Origin: JAJPKE01 sp052143275
GTDB lineage: Bacteria > Chloroflexota > Ktedonobacteria > Ktedonobacterales > JADMIN01
Direction: 5' to 3'
Length of the DNA stretch: 21,750 nucleotides
Assembly (NCBI GenBank): GCA_052143275.1
Contig: JBKQTH010000475.1
Location: 1 to 21,750 of the forward strand
Notes under the pieces: generated by a model
Database searches by the model: none
What the model saw: the letters and a program-made list of their open reading frames with translations, nothing else
What the model was told of the DNA's origin: nothing
Shown here: positions 6,366 through 13,614 of the stretch, piece by piece
Layout: each line of letters opens with the position of its first letter
How positions within the stretch are numbered: position 1 is the first letter of the stretch
Translations under genes and position numbers: made by a program

Positions 6366-7405
6366 GTCACCGCCGGTCTAGCGGTCGGAGACGGTGTGCT
6401 GGCCGGCTTGGCCACCAGACTGCGTACCCCTACTGGGCGTGGCAGAGTCTGCAGAGCCACATAGCAGAGCGCGCTAAAAATCAGCGAAACCAAACCGGCG
6501 TGAAGCATCTGGCTGGCTTCAGCTACCCTGGTAAAGACTACCAGAGCCCCGGCAAGCGCCTGCGCCGCTACCGCTACCAAGACAACGACGCTACCACGGT
6601 AGAGATCGGGACGCATCAAGCGAATGCGTCTTGCCCAGAAGAAAAGTGCCAGGGAGCCGGCAATCAGGAATACTGCCGCGAAGCGGTGGCTGAATGCTAT
6701 ACCTGCCGCTCCAGTGAAGCCCGGAAACACCTGGCCGTTACACAGCGGCCAGGTCGAACAGCCTAGCTCCACGCCGCGCAGCCGCATATAAGCGCCGAGG
6801 TAGCCGACGACATACGTATAGAGTACCAGCGTGAAAGTCAGCACACGAAACCCTGTGGGCACCGGTCGGTCACGCAGCCGATCCCATCCGTCCAGTTCCA
6901 ATATGATCAAAGTTGCCAGTAGAATGCTGATGACCAGTATAGTAGAGGAGCCAAAGTGTAGCGCCAACAAAAGTGCCGATTGGGGTAGCAACACCAGTGC
7001 GGCCCCCAGACCAGCCTCCATAGCCAGTGCAGGGACCATCACAAAGGCAAGTATCAGGAGTTCGCGCCGCGAGCGCCAGAGCCATAGTATCCCGATCGCC
7101 AGCGCGCAGACAAGAACCGACACCAGTGCCACCACTACCCGGTGGCTGAACTCGATTGCGGTCGATATGGCGAACTGCGGAATAAATCTCCCCTGGCACA
7201 GCGGCCAGGACGCTCCGCAGCCGTGGCCCGATCCCGAATCGGTAACCAGTGTACCCATGAAATAAACCAGGAAGATGCCAATTGACGTTGAGATCGCTAG
7301 GAGGCGCACCCGGCTCGGAGTAATATTGTCATTCAGCAGACGGCGGATATCTTGTGTCGTCACCGGCCATTTAGGAGTGCCGGATGTGTTAGATGGCGCT
7401 TGCAT
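6359..7405 (-). CDS. ctaA: Heme A synthase, CtaA/Cox15 family
   Basis: An integral membrane enzyme of 348 residues with eight predicted transmembrane helices in two homologous four-helix halves. It oxidises heme O to heme A for aa3-type terminal oxidases. The four heme-ligand histidines are in place: His88 in IEFSHR, His150 in LALHFGS, His240 in AFSHRF and His302 in MLHAGL. Glu85 before the first His matches the catalytic glutamate of the family. Both halves have an extracytoplasmic cysteine pair, Cys63/Cys70 (GCGASWPLC) and Cys216/Cys222 (GCSTWPLC), as in Bacillus-type CtaA. The C-terminal ~25 residues are a Pro/Thr/Ala-rich cytosolic tail. ATG 7405 has a GGAAG site 5 nt upstream. It is convergent with the formyltransferase. 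No oxidase subunit genes or heme O synthase lie nearby, so it is not in a cta operon here. Confidence 0.95.
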   Translation of the reverse strand: MQAPSNTSGTPKWPVTTQDIRRLLNDNITPSRVRLLAISTSIGIFLVYFMGTLVTDSGSGHGCGASWPLCQGRFIPQFAISTAIEFSHRVVVALVSVLVCALAIGILWLWRSRRELLILAFVMVPALAMEAGLGAALVLLPQSALLLALHFGSSTILVISILLATLIILELDGWDRLRDRPVPTGFRVLTFTLVLYTYVVGYLGAYMRLRGVELGCSTWPLCNGQVFPGFTGAAGIAFSHRFAAVFLIAGSLALFFWARRIRLMRPDLYRGSVVVLVAVAAQALAGALVVFTRVAEASQMLHAGLVSLIFSALCYVALQTLPRPVGVRSLVAKPASTPSPTARPAVTR

Positions 7406-7479
7406 ACAACTTCCTACCTGCTTAGAGGAGTCTGCTCACCACACCAGAAGTGCTGGAAGAAAGACCTGCTTTACGGGCT

Positions 7480-7485
7480 ATTGTA
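7480..7485 (-). promoter_or_regulatory. Possible extended -10 promoter for ctaA
   Basis: On the minus strand TGT-TACAAT resembles an extended -10; the -35 is poor. The start would be near 7473, with a leader of about 70 nt. Confidence 0.35.
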
Positions 7486-7550
7486 ACAGAAATTCCTGTC
7501 CTGCGGCATGTTTGGTGCGTATGCACGATGTTTGGGTTCTTGCGGAGCAT

Positions 7551-7581
7551 TTGAAGGAGTTATGCGCTGTTGAGCTACAAT
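7551..7581 (+). promoter_or_regulatory. Possible promoter for the alpha/beta hydrolase gene
   Basis: TTGAAG (7551-7556) and TACAAT (7576-7581) are separated by 19 bp, longer than ideal. The -10 is good. The 220-bp gap between ctaA and the hydrolase holds nothing else I can name. Confidence 0.3.
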
Positions 7582-7659
7582 TAACAGGTAAGAAGAGTAT
7601 GTGTACTGTGGCAGGGTGAACGGGCGGTGGTCGCCTTACAAACTGGGGAGCCAAACGCA

Positions 7660-8655
7660 ATGCGAATCTCAAACCAAACGCAACAAATCGTGCAACGGCG
7701 GTTGCGGCAGACGGCTACTATCGGGGCAGCCGTGACCGGCAGCGCGCTCTTGGGGACGCTAGGCCTATCTTACTATGTCGCGCATTTGCTAACGGCGCCA
7801 CGTCGCAAGAGAGGCCCAACGGATGACTTTGTCATGACTCCATTTGAGACCGGCGCCGATTTCGAAGAGATCAGCTTCCCTTCCCTGACCGGCGAGTACC
7901 GGCTCTCCGGTTGGTGGCTTACTCGTCCCGAGACCGATCAGGTAGTGATTGGCTGCCATGGATATCGCGGCAGCAAATCTGAACTGATTGGTATCGCCAC
8001 CATCTTCTGGAGAGCTGGGTTTAACGTCATGCTGTTTGACTTTCATGGGCACGGCGCCGCGGTGGGCTCAAATGTGACTCTTGGCTATCGCGAGGTGCAG
8101 GATTTGTGCGCGGCAATCGACTATGCGGAGGAGTGTATTCCGTCTGCGCGCATAGGTATATTTGGGTTCTCAATGGGTGCCTCCGTGGCTATCATGGGTA
8201 GCATAAAGCGCCAGGAAGTCCGGTGCGTGCTAGCAGATAGTCCTTTTGCTCGGCATCGTGATGTAGTGGCTCACAATGTGTCGCGGGTCACTCATCTCTC
8301 CGGCAAAACTATTGCTCTGTTGGCCGATCAATTTCTCCCTCACCTAGGCGGCTACCGCAGTCGAGATGTTGAGCCCGTCCGTGATGTCGCGCTCCTGGCA
8401 CCGCGTCCGCTCTTCGTGATTCATGGAACCGCGGACTCTACCATACCCGTCGAACAGGCTGTCCAGATCTACCGCATGGCACGACAGCCAAAGGAACTCT
8501 GGCTGGCTGAAGGTGCCCCACACTGTGGTGCCTACTTCCAGGATCGTTCTCTCTACTGCGAGCGCGCTGTCAGTTTCTTTGCGCGCTATCTGAGTGCCGG
8601 TGAAAGCGAGGATAGCGGCGGCATTCAACCGCTGCGCGACCAGGAGCCGGCATGA
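7660..8655 (+). CDS. Membrane-anchored alpha/beta hydrolase (serine aminopeptidase S33-like)
   Basis: 331 residues. ATG 7660 is chosen over GTG 7627 because GGGGAG lies about 9 nt upstream. Residues ~20-45 are one hydrophobic helix, probably a signal anchor, followed by a basic PRRKR stretch. The rest is an alpha/beta hydrolase core: the oxyanion region GCHGYRGSKSE, the nucleophile elbow GFSMG with Ser171, the acid Asp259 in HGTADSTIP and His288 in GAPHCGAY complete the Ser-Asp-His triad. The core resembles the serine aminopeptidase S33/lysophospholipase-like group acting on esters or small peptides; the substrate cannot be told. The positive-inside rule places PRRKR, and so the hydrolase, on the cytosolic side; that is weak evidence. 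The cupredoxin gene follows about 80 bp downstream on the same strand. Confidence 0.88.
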   Translation: MRISNQTQQIVQRRLRQTATIGAAVTGSALLGTLGLSYYVAHLLTAPRRKRGPTDDFVMTPFETGADFEEISFPSLTGEYRLSGWWLTRPETDQVVIGCHGYRGSKSELIGIATIFWRAGFNVMLFDFHGHGAAVGSNVTLGYREVQDLCAAIDYAEECIPSARIGIFGFSMGASVAIMGSIKRQEVRCVLADSPFARHRDVVAHNVSRVTHLSGKTIALLADQFLPHLGGYRSRDVEPVRDVALLAPRPLFVIHGTADSTIPVEQAVQIYRMARQPKELWLAEGAPHCGAYFQDRSLYCERAVSFFARYLSAGESEDSGGIQPLRDQEPA

Positions 8656-8733
8656 TACCTATTTGCACTATTTTTTTTGCGCCTGTTAGGAAATCGCTTT
8701 CTTTAGCGTAGTAACAGCATGGGAGGGTTTGGT

Positions 8734-9138
8734 GTGCGACACACGGTCTCGCTCTCTCGTTTGCGGTTGTTGGCAATGACCCTTCTCTGGCTTTGCTCAC
8801 TCGCGATTGGTGCCTGTGGCAGTTCCAACGGCTACCAGTCCAGTAACGAAGTGGATATGGGAGCGGCCAAGTTTATGGAGAGTTCAATCATTATCCAGGC
8901 CGGCCAATCAGTCCAGTTTGTTGATCCAGAGAAAAGTGGTGGGGTACATGTCCTATGCATAGGAGAGAATTCTCTGTGCGTTCCGCAGGCCGGAGCCCCG
9001 CCGCAGCTAAATGTGTCGTATGGAATCCAGGTCATGCCTGGTGACCCACCAATCGATGTAACCTTTTCTACCAAGGGAACGTATGTAGTTGTCTGCATTA
9101 TCCATCCTGGCATGGCTGTAACCATCGATGTGAAGTAG
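8734..9138 (+). CDS. Cupredoxin-like lipoprotein
   Basis: 134 residues from GTG 8734, which has GGAGGG six bases upstream; the in-frame ATG at 8719 lacks a ribosome site and would place that site inside the gene. A lipoprotein signal ends in the lipobox AIGAC with Cys28, so the mature protein is anchored outside the membrane. The remaining ~105 residues look like a single cupredoxin beta-barrel: His72 in GGVHVLC and the C-terminal CIIHPGM (Cys121, His124, Met127) give the His-Cys-His-Met ligand set of type 1 copper sites. Cys75 and Cys82 are extra and may form a disulfide. Likely a small electron carrier or copper-handling protein (inference). Heme A synthase, needed for copper-containing oxidases, lies nearby but on the other strand. 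Confidence 0.85.
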   Translation: MRHTVSLSRLRLLAMTLLWLCSLAIGACGSSNGYQSSNEVDMGAAKFMESSIIIQAGQSVQFVDPEKSGGVHVLCIGENSLCVPQAGAPPQLNVSYGIQVMPGDPPIDVTFSTKGTYVVVCIIHPGMAVTIDVK

Positions 9139-9266
9139 GCGATGGGTCCAGAGGAGCGGCGCCAGGCACGATCCATGCTACAAGGCCGTTGATAGTGCGC
9201 GGTTCTGCAAATGAGCCGGCTTCCGACGCGATTGGTGCGCCTGGCGGTACGCGAGTGGCACGCATT

Positions 9267-9288
9267 TCACACCTATTTGCAGGTGTGA
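9267..9288. promoter_or_regulatory. 8-bp inverted repeat upstream of the small coiled-coil gene
   Basis: TCACACCT, six-base loop, AGGTGTGA: a perfect stem. It lies 128 bp after the cupredoxin stop and 54 bp before the next ATG. No T-run follows. It could be a repressor operator or a weak terminator. Confidence 0.5.
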
Positions 9289-9341
9289 TGAGAGACTTGT
9301 TCAATTTTCGGGCAACACACAAAGGTTGAGGTGACAGAGCG

Positions 9342-9560
9342 ATGACCTCCGTCCTGGACGTCCGACTGGTGCGCGCACTCGAGTTGTTAGGCAACAAGCT
9401 CGATCCAGAGATCGAGCAGACTTTTCCTACCCTCGAAGAGCGGATACTGGCGCAGGCGCTTGAGAATGTCGAACAGGCTGAGCGGAAACTGCGCGAGATT
9501 CAGGAACTCGTTGGCGACGTCCCAGTCGCCTCAGCGTATGCAGAATCGAAGGCATACTAG
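9342..9560 (+). CDS. Small coiled-coil protein of unknown function
   Basis: 72 residues, cytosolic. ATG 9342 has GAGGTG eight bases upstream, a strong site supporting a real gene. Residues ~28-58 (TLEERILAQALENVEQAERKL and on) are highly charged with leucine spacing that suggests an amphipathic helix or short coiled coil, so a dimeric or partner-binding helix protein is possible. There are no cysteines and no catalytic motif. I do not recognise the family. It is convergent with the Nudix gene, with a small hairpin at its stop codon. Confidence 0.72.
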   Translation: MTSVLDVRLVRALELLGNKLDPEIEQTFPTLEERILAQALENVEQAERKLREIQELVGDVPVASAYAESKAY

Positions 9561-9577
9561 CCGTTTGGTATACGGCT
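9559..9577. terminator. Hairpin at the end of the small coiled-coil gene
   Basis: AGCCGT, 7-base loop ttggtat, ACGGCT: a perfect 6-bp stem starting within the TAG stop, between two convergent genes. It lacks a real T-run, so termination is uncertain. Confidence 0.35.
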
Positions 9578-9631
9578 TGGTACAACAATCGCGCTCTGTC
9601 TGTTGAGCCTATGTGCGGCAGCGATAGCCCG

Positions 9632-10162
9632 CTACCCCGTGCTAGTCTGGTTCTCGATCCGAGCCACAATGGTTGGCATGGCGCGTCTCAGAATGTCTGC
9701 CTCATTGGCATACGCGAGGTGCTCAGCGGCAGCATCGAGAGCGAACCACTGGGCGTCGTCATACTCGTGGTCGTGTAAGGAAGTATCGCCTCCGATGGCT
9801 TCCATTAAATAGTAGAGGACTTCCTTGCTATAGCGTCTGCCCTGGCGGGAGAAGCCATAGCGAATGCTGCCAAGTTGGCCAACGATGCGAGTCTGCACGC
9901 CAGTTTCTTCGCTAACCTCGCGAAGGGCCACCTGTTCATTGGTTTCGCCCCGTTCGGGCGTGCCTTTGGGGAGCACCCAGAAATCATCAGCCGCCCGTCC
10001 TACGAGAATAACCTGTGGACCTGACAGGGAGGCTTCGGCTGCCTGGGGACCGGAGGCCGGTAGCAGCATCGCCTGCGGCGCACGGGGTGTATTCTCCGGG
10101 CGGGAATAGCGAAACACTACTCCGCCGGCGGAGAATGCGTGAACAACTGGTAATCTTGGCAT
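9632..10162 (-). CDS. Nudix hydrolase
   Basis: 176 residues from ATG 10162; a TTG at 10186 is the alternative start and neither has a good ribosome site. The full Nudix box is present at residues 67-89: Gly67, Glu73, then REVSEETGV (Arg81-Val89), fitting Gx5Ex7REUxEExGU, which binds Mg2+ and cuts nucleoside diphosphates linked to another group. Before it is the usual AFSAGGVVF strand, and WVLPKG leads into the box. Between the first two strands is an insert of ~30 residues rich in Ala and Pro, which is not typical of the family. The substrate cannot be assigned. It lies 36 nt after the MEDS-domain gene on the same strand and is probably co-transcribed with it. Confidence 0.9.
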   Translation of the reverse strand: MPRLPVVHAFSAGGVVFRYSRPENTPRAPQAMLLPASGPQAAEASLSGPQVILVGRAADDFWVLPKGTPERGETNEQVALREVSEETGVQTRIVGQLGSIRYGFSRQGRRYSKEVLYYLMEAIGGDTSLHDHEYDDAQWFALDAAAEHLAYANEADILRRAMPTIVARIENQTSTG

Positions 10163-10198
10163 CGGAGTGAGACAGTGAGCAGACAAAGGACCACGAAC

Positions 10199-10846
10199 TT
10201 ATACCGCGACGACGTGCCCTTTATCGCGATTTCCACGTAGTATCTTCAAGAGATACTGCTCAGAATTCAGGTAATAGGGGTTGCGCTTGATGAACTTGCC
10301 CACGACTGCAATTGGATGGAGCTTTAACATCTCTACTACCAGAACGCCGGGCAATTTAGAGTAGTCATAGTGCATAAGCGCGATTATCGGAGCGTTCTGG
10401 AAAGTAAAGACTGCGTCCGAGGCAGCTTCATACTTTAGGACCTGCTCAGGTGTTGCGATATCGGTGGTCAGCCAAGTCATATCCATTGAGATACGAACGG
10501 CTTTCCAGCCTTCACGCAATGCCTGGGCAATGAATGTTTGGTGAGTAGAAAGTAAGTGATACGGGTCAAATCGTTTGTTAACCAGTAAAGAGTCGCGATC
10601 GGAGATGAAGACAAGCTGTCCAGCTTCTTGCGCCGCAGCGCAATCTATATTGGTCTTTGCCAGAGCTTGTTCCACTTCCTGGATCGATGAGGGAGATCCA
10701 GCAAAGAGGCACTTTTCCGAAGAGGATAAGCCCACTTCGATCAGGCGTGCCGTTACACCAGAAATCTCACTCACCTTATTGTAGAGTTGCAGTATGTGCG
10801 AACCTGGTGGAATCCGCTCTGATTTCCCCTCGACGCTCAAATCCAT
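10199..10846 (-). CDS. MEDS-domain (DcmR-like) sensory protein
   Basis: 215 residues from ATG 10846, which follows a perfect GGAGGT site by six bases; an in-frame start 81 bp earlier has none. The whole protein resembles the MEDS domain (methanogen/methylotroph DcmR sensory domain), a P-loop-like alpha/beta fold: HILQLYN near the start, a VGLSSSEKCLFAGS segment, ISDRDSLLV with the Asp, and VRISMDMTWL later. In this family the domain stands alone or is fused to kinases and regulators and is thought to bind a small signal. No DNA-binding or kinase domain is attached here. The Nudix gene follows it directly. The ligand is unknown. Confidence 0.8.
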   Translation of the reverse strand: MDLSVEGKSERIPPGSHILQLYNKVSEISGVTARLIEVGLSSSEKCLFAGSPSSIQEVEQALAKTNIDCAAAQEAGQLVFISDRDSLLVNKRFDPYHLLSTHQTFIAQALREGWKAVRISMDMTWLTTDIATPEQVLKYEAASDAVFTFQNAPIIALMHYDYSKLPGVLVVEMLKLHPIAVVGKFIKRNPYYLNSEQYLLKILRGNRDKGHVVAV

Positions 10847-11250
10847 TCTTGTACCTCCGCTCCGTGAGAGCCAGGGGTTGACGACGCCGCGCCCCTCGCC
10901 TGATACGGGCCTGAACGGTGAAGCCACTCCTCAGCACCCAATGCACTCGCCTTTACCATTGATACCATGCGCGATAGCAGTCATAGTAGCCATAGTAGTT
11001 AAAGCAGTCTCTAGAGCAGCGACAGGCAATATTAGCGGCTTGCCTGCTGAATGTTGGTCTGCCTGACGGTGTCTTGGGTGAGTATAAACAAGACGCAGTA
11101 CTGTGTCAAGTTAAGAAATCGCTTGCCGCCTGCCGTGATACCAAAAACTGCCGGTTCATGCGTATTATACAAACTGGATCCCTATCTTAGGCTAGAGGTG
11201 AGAGACTGCAGTTCTCCGACATTGTCGATCCCGCCTACCAGGAGGAGTAG
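10847..11250. other. 404-bp divergent intergenic region
   Basis: It separates the MEDS gene (minus) and the methyltransferase-like gene (plus), so it should hold both promoters, but I see no clear -35/-10 pair. AT-rich -10-like patches are at 11083-11088 (TATAAA) and 11163-11168 (TATTAT). A 9-bp near-tandem repeat lies at 10982-10999. No ORF is convincing. Confidence 0.5.
10982..10999. repeat. 9-bp tandem repeat (catagtag-)
   Basis: catagtagc and catagtagt are adjacent, identical in eight of nine bases, in the divergent promoter region. Confidence 0.55.
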
Positions 11251-12207
11251 ATGCGCATAGAACAACTGACCGTCGAGAATAGGCGGATGCAAGGAGCGGA
11301 GCGCCGCAAGTGGTATCGCAGATACTCTCCCCGCCACCTACAGGCGATGTCGGGATTACTGACTCGAACTCTGGCCCGTTGCCAGGCAGGCACCACAAAG
11401 CGGGCTATCGTACTTGGCGCAGGCGCCTGCACCGAATTACCGCTCGAGCATCTTGTTCGTTTTTGCGAGTCGGTGGTGCTGGTCGACGTTGACGAGGCAG
11501 GTATGTGGCGTGGATGCCAAGAGTTGCCCGCTCCGCTCCACCAGCGCATCACGCTTATTGGTGCCGATATCACTGGGGGTGTCAGCGAGGCAGTGGCCAG
11601 CGAATTGCGCAGTCAGCCATGGGACGACCTGATTGAGCTTGCCGGTCCAGCGGGTCTGGCACCTCTCGATGCCGCAGCCGGCTGCCTGGAGCGATGTGCC
11701 GTCTCGAATCCACCGGTTATACCTCCCCTTGAGGGAGGTCAGGGCTTTGCTATTGTCATAAGTAGCCTGGTACTGACGCAGCTGTTTAGCTTGCCGTTGC
11801 TTGATGTGCTAGATACATTGGCATTTCACGCCCCCGGAATGGCGGCTCTGCGTGAGGCGCATCCTCGTTATCGTCAAGCTGCGAGAAACTTCAAGCGGCG
11901 CGTCGCGCTGGCGCATATAACATTGCTGGACAGACTGCTTGCTCCGAGCGGGGTGGGACTCTTCACGAGCGACGTTACCGGCTATCTTCTCTCTCCCCTG
12001 AGCGGGCCACACACACCATCGGCGGCTGGTAAGAGTGACTCATTGCCGGTCTTGCCGGCTGACGTGTTGGCCATCCCAGAGGACTTGGAGCAGCGCTTTA
12101 GGGTTCAAGGATCCCCAGAGCACTGGCAGTGGCTGGTATCTGTTCCCGACGCGACCCATCCGGGACGGTCATATGATGTTTGTGGAGTAGTCTTTGGTCG
12201 CCTCTAG
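11251..12207 (+). CDS. SAM-dependent methyltransferase-like protein
   Basis: 318 residues. ATG 11251 has AGGAGG five bases upstream. Residues ~50-85 form the first part of a Rossmann fold: AIVLGAGACTELPLE is a glycine-rich motif I and VVLVDVDEAGM is strand 2 with the acidic residue that binds the ribose of S-adenosylmethionine. ISSLVLTQLFSLPLLD further on fits strand 4 and its following helix. The basic N-terminus (RRKWYRRYSPRH) could bind a phosphate-rich or nucleic acid substrate. The family resembles uncharacterised class I methyltransferase-like proteins; residues that would fix a substrate are not recognised. The two FemAB-type genes follow on the same strand, but a strong promoter between them suggests separate transcription. 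Confidence 0.72.
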   Translation: MRIEQLTVENRRMQGAERRKWYRRYSPRHLQAMSGLLTRTLARCQAGTTKRAIVLGAGACTELPLEHLVRFCESVVLVDVDEAGMWRGCQELPAPLHQRITLIGADITGGVSEAVASELRSQPWDDLIELAGPAGLAPLDAAAGCLERCAVSNPPVIPPLEGGQGFAIVISSLVLTQLFSLPLLDVLDTLAFHAPGMAALREAHPRYRQAARNFKRRVALAHITLLDRLLAPSGVGLFTSDVTGYLLSPLSGPHTPSAAGKSDSLPVLPADVLAIPEDLEQRFRVQGSPEHWQWLVSVPDATHPGRSYDVCGVVFGRL

Positions 12208-12278
12208 AGAAGCGTCACAGTGCAACCGGGACTTCTGTGGACTTCATGCGGCCTTGCTAGCCCTAATGGCGGCCTTGA

Positions 12279-12307
12279 TTGCCGGACGGTATGCTCTCTG
12301 TTATACT
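12279..12307 (+). promoter_or_regulatory. Extended -10 promoter for the FemAB pair
   Basis: -35 TTGCCG (12279-12284), 17-bp spacer, -10 TATACT (12302-12307) with TG at 12299-12300. The start near 12314 leaves a leader of about 120 nt. Confidence 0.65.
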
Positions 12308-12393
12308 GCGGCACGCTCCAACCTGCTCATTGGGGACGGAGACGGCAGCCCTTGGGACTGTTCACCTGCTCAACGACCGACGAAAGGGGAGTG

Positions 12394-12433
12394 AGCGTAC
12401 CGCACCAACCGGTACAGCTCTAGCGTGTACGCT
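12394..12433 (+). promoter_or_regulatory. Leader with alternative hairpins next to the first FemAB start codon
   Basis: Two stems exclude each other: GTACCG (12397-12402) with CGGTAC (12410-12415), or AGCGTAC (12394-12400) with GTACGCT (12427-12433). The second also competes with a local AGCG/CGCT stem at 12422-12433. The structure ends two bases before ATG 12436, and no Shine-Dalgarno site is visible, so folding could control translation. Function is inference. Confidence 0.4.
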
Positions 12434-12435
12434 TT

Positions 12436-13560
12436 ATGGAAGCCAGATTTATCGAGGACCGACTCCTCTGGAATCGCTTCGTCGCCAGCACGGTCACTGG
12501 ACATCTTTGTCAAACCTACGAGTGGCCCGAAAACTCCGGCGAGATTGCCAGCGCAGGTTCACTCCGCATCGGCGTGTTGGAAAATGGTGAGTTGGTGGCG
12601 GCTATGCTGCTGGTACGCAGCCAGGCGGCTGGCGTTCCTCTTCCCTTCTTCTACGCTCCACGCGGCCCAGTCTCGGCCGATCCCCATTCGCCCGCTCTCC
12701 CCTATCTCATTGCGTTTGCCAGGCGAGAGGCGCATGCTCGGGGAGGCTTTCTCATTCGGGTCGAGCCGAACGTGCTTCAGGAGGATGTCGCCTGGGCAGA
12801 GACATTGAGAAAGCTTGGATTTCGCTCCACTTCACATACCATCTACCTGCGCGGCGCCTGGGTGACCGATCTACAACCCTCTGAAGACGACATTCTCGCT
12901 AACATGATGAGTACCTGGCGGCAGAACATCAGAGCAGGCCGGCGAAAAGGCGTCACAGTGCGGCTAGGCTCCAGTGGAGCTGACCTTGACGCCTTTTATA
13001 ACCTTCTCAAGGAAACTGGTGAGCGTGACCGTTTCCATGTCTATCCCAAAGACTTATTTCGCGACATGTTGGAGCACTACTCTACTCAAGCGGCCAAAGA
13101 GTATGGGACTGCGGAGATGGTCTTGTTGATCGCGGAACAAGAAGGTGGAATTCCTATTGCTGCCGCTACTGTGGCAGTCCTGGGCAAGTGGTCCTGGAAT
13201 CTGCATAGCGGCTCATCGGGCCTGACTGAGCATCGCAAGCTACGTCCTAATTATTTGCTACAGTGGGAGTGTATGCGCTGGGCTAAGGCGCATGGCGCAG
13301 AGTATTATGACTGGCGAACGATACCAGATGTGCTCAAGCCAGGCGAGGAACTCTATGGGGTATATGAATTTAAGCGAGGATTCGGCGGGTTCGAGAGACG
13401 GGTGCTGCCTACACAGGATCTGGTGCTTCGCCCGTTAGTTTACTGGCCCTATAATGTAGCGGTGACGCTGCGACGCAAACAGCAAAAGTGGCAACGCACC
13501 CGGTTTGAACTACGGCGCAAACGGGATGGACAGGAAGCGAGCCCTATTAGCGGCGCTTAG
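12436..13560 (+). CDS. FemAB/FemX-type peptidoglycan aminoacyltransferase, first paralog
   Basis: 374 residues with two tandem GNAT-like lobes. Family features: QTYEWPE near residue 30, FFYAPRGPVSADP at ~70-85, WRQNIRAGRRKGVTVR in the centre, and in the second lobe LLQWECMRWAKAHGAEYYDWRTIPD followed by YGVYEFKRGFGGFERR. FemX-type enzymes use aminoacyl-tRNA to add the first amino acid of the interpeptide bridge to a peptidoglycan precursor at the inner membrane; which amino acid is used cannot be read from sequence. ATG 12436 is the first start after an in-frame TAG and has no clear ribosome site. An extended -10 promoter and folded leader precede it. The second paralog follows 54 bp later, so they are an operon and may add successive residues. 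Confidence 0.88.
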   Translation: MEARFIEDRLLWNRFVASTVTGHLCQTYEWPENSGEIASAGSLRIGVLENGELVAAMLLVRSQAAGVPLPFFYAPRGPVSADPHSPALPYLIAFARREAHARGGFLIRVEPNVLQEDVAWAETLRKLGFRSTSHTIYLRGAWVTDLQPSEDDILANMMSTWRQNIRAGRRKGVTVRLGSSGADLDAFYNLLKETGERDRFHVYPKDLFRDMLEHYSTQAAKEYGTAEMVLLIAEQEGGIPIAAATVAVLGKWSWNLHSGSSGLTEHRKLRPNYLLQWECMRWAKAHGAEYYDWRTIPDVLKPGEELYGVYEFKRGFGGFERRVLPTQDLVLRPLVYWPYNVAVTLRRKQQKWQRTRFELRRKRDGQEASPISGA

Positions 13561-13614
13561 GCTCATGAACTGGCGTAACGCGTAAGAGGTGACAAGAGAC
13601 AATGGAAGAGAGCC

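Noticed and set aside
12380..12433. T-box riboswitch in the FemAB leader, because GTACCGC resembles part of the conserved T-box sequence
   Set aside because: The required UGGN bulge preceding ACCGC is absent and no specifier stem is visible; only a short match remains.
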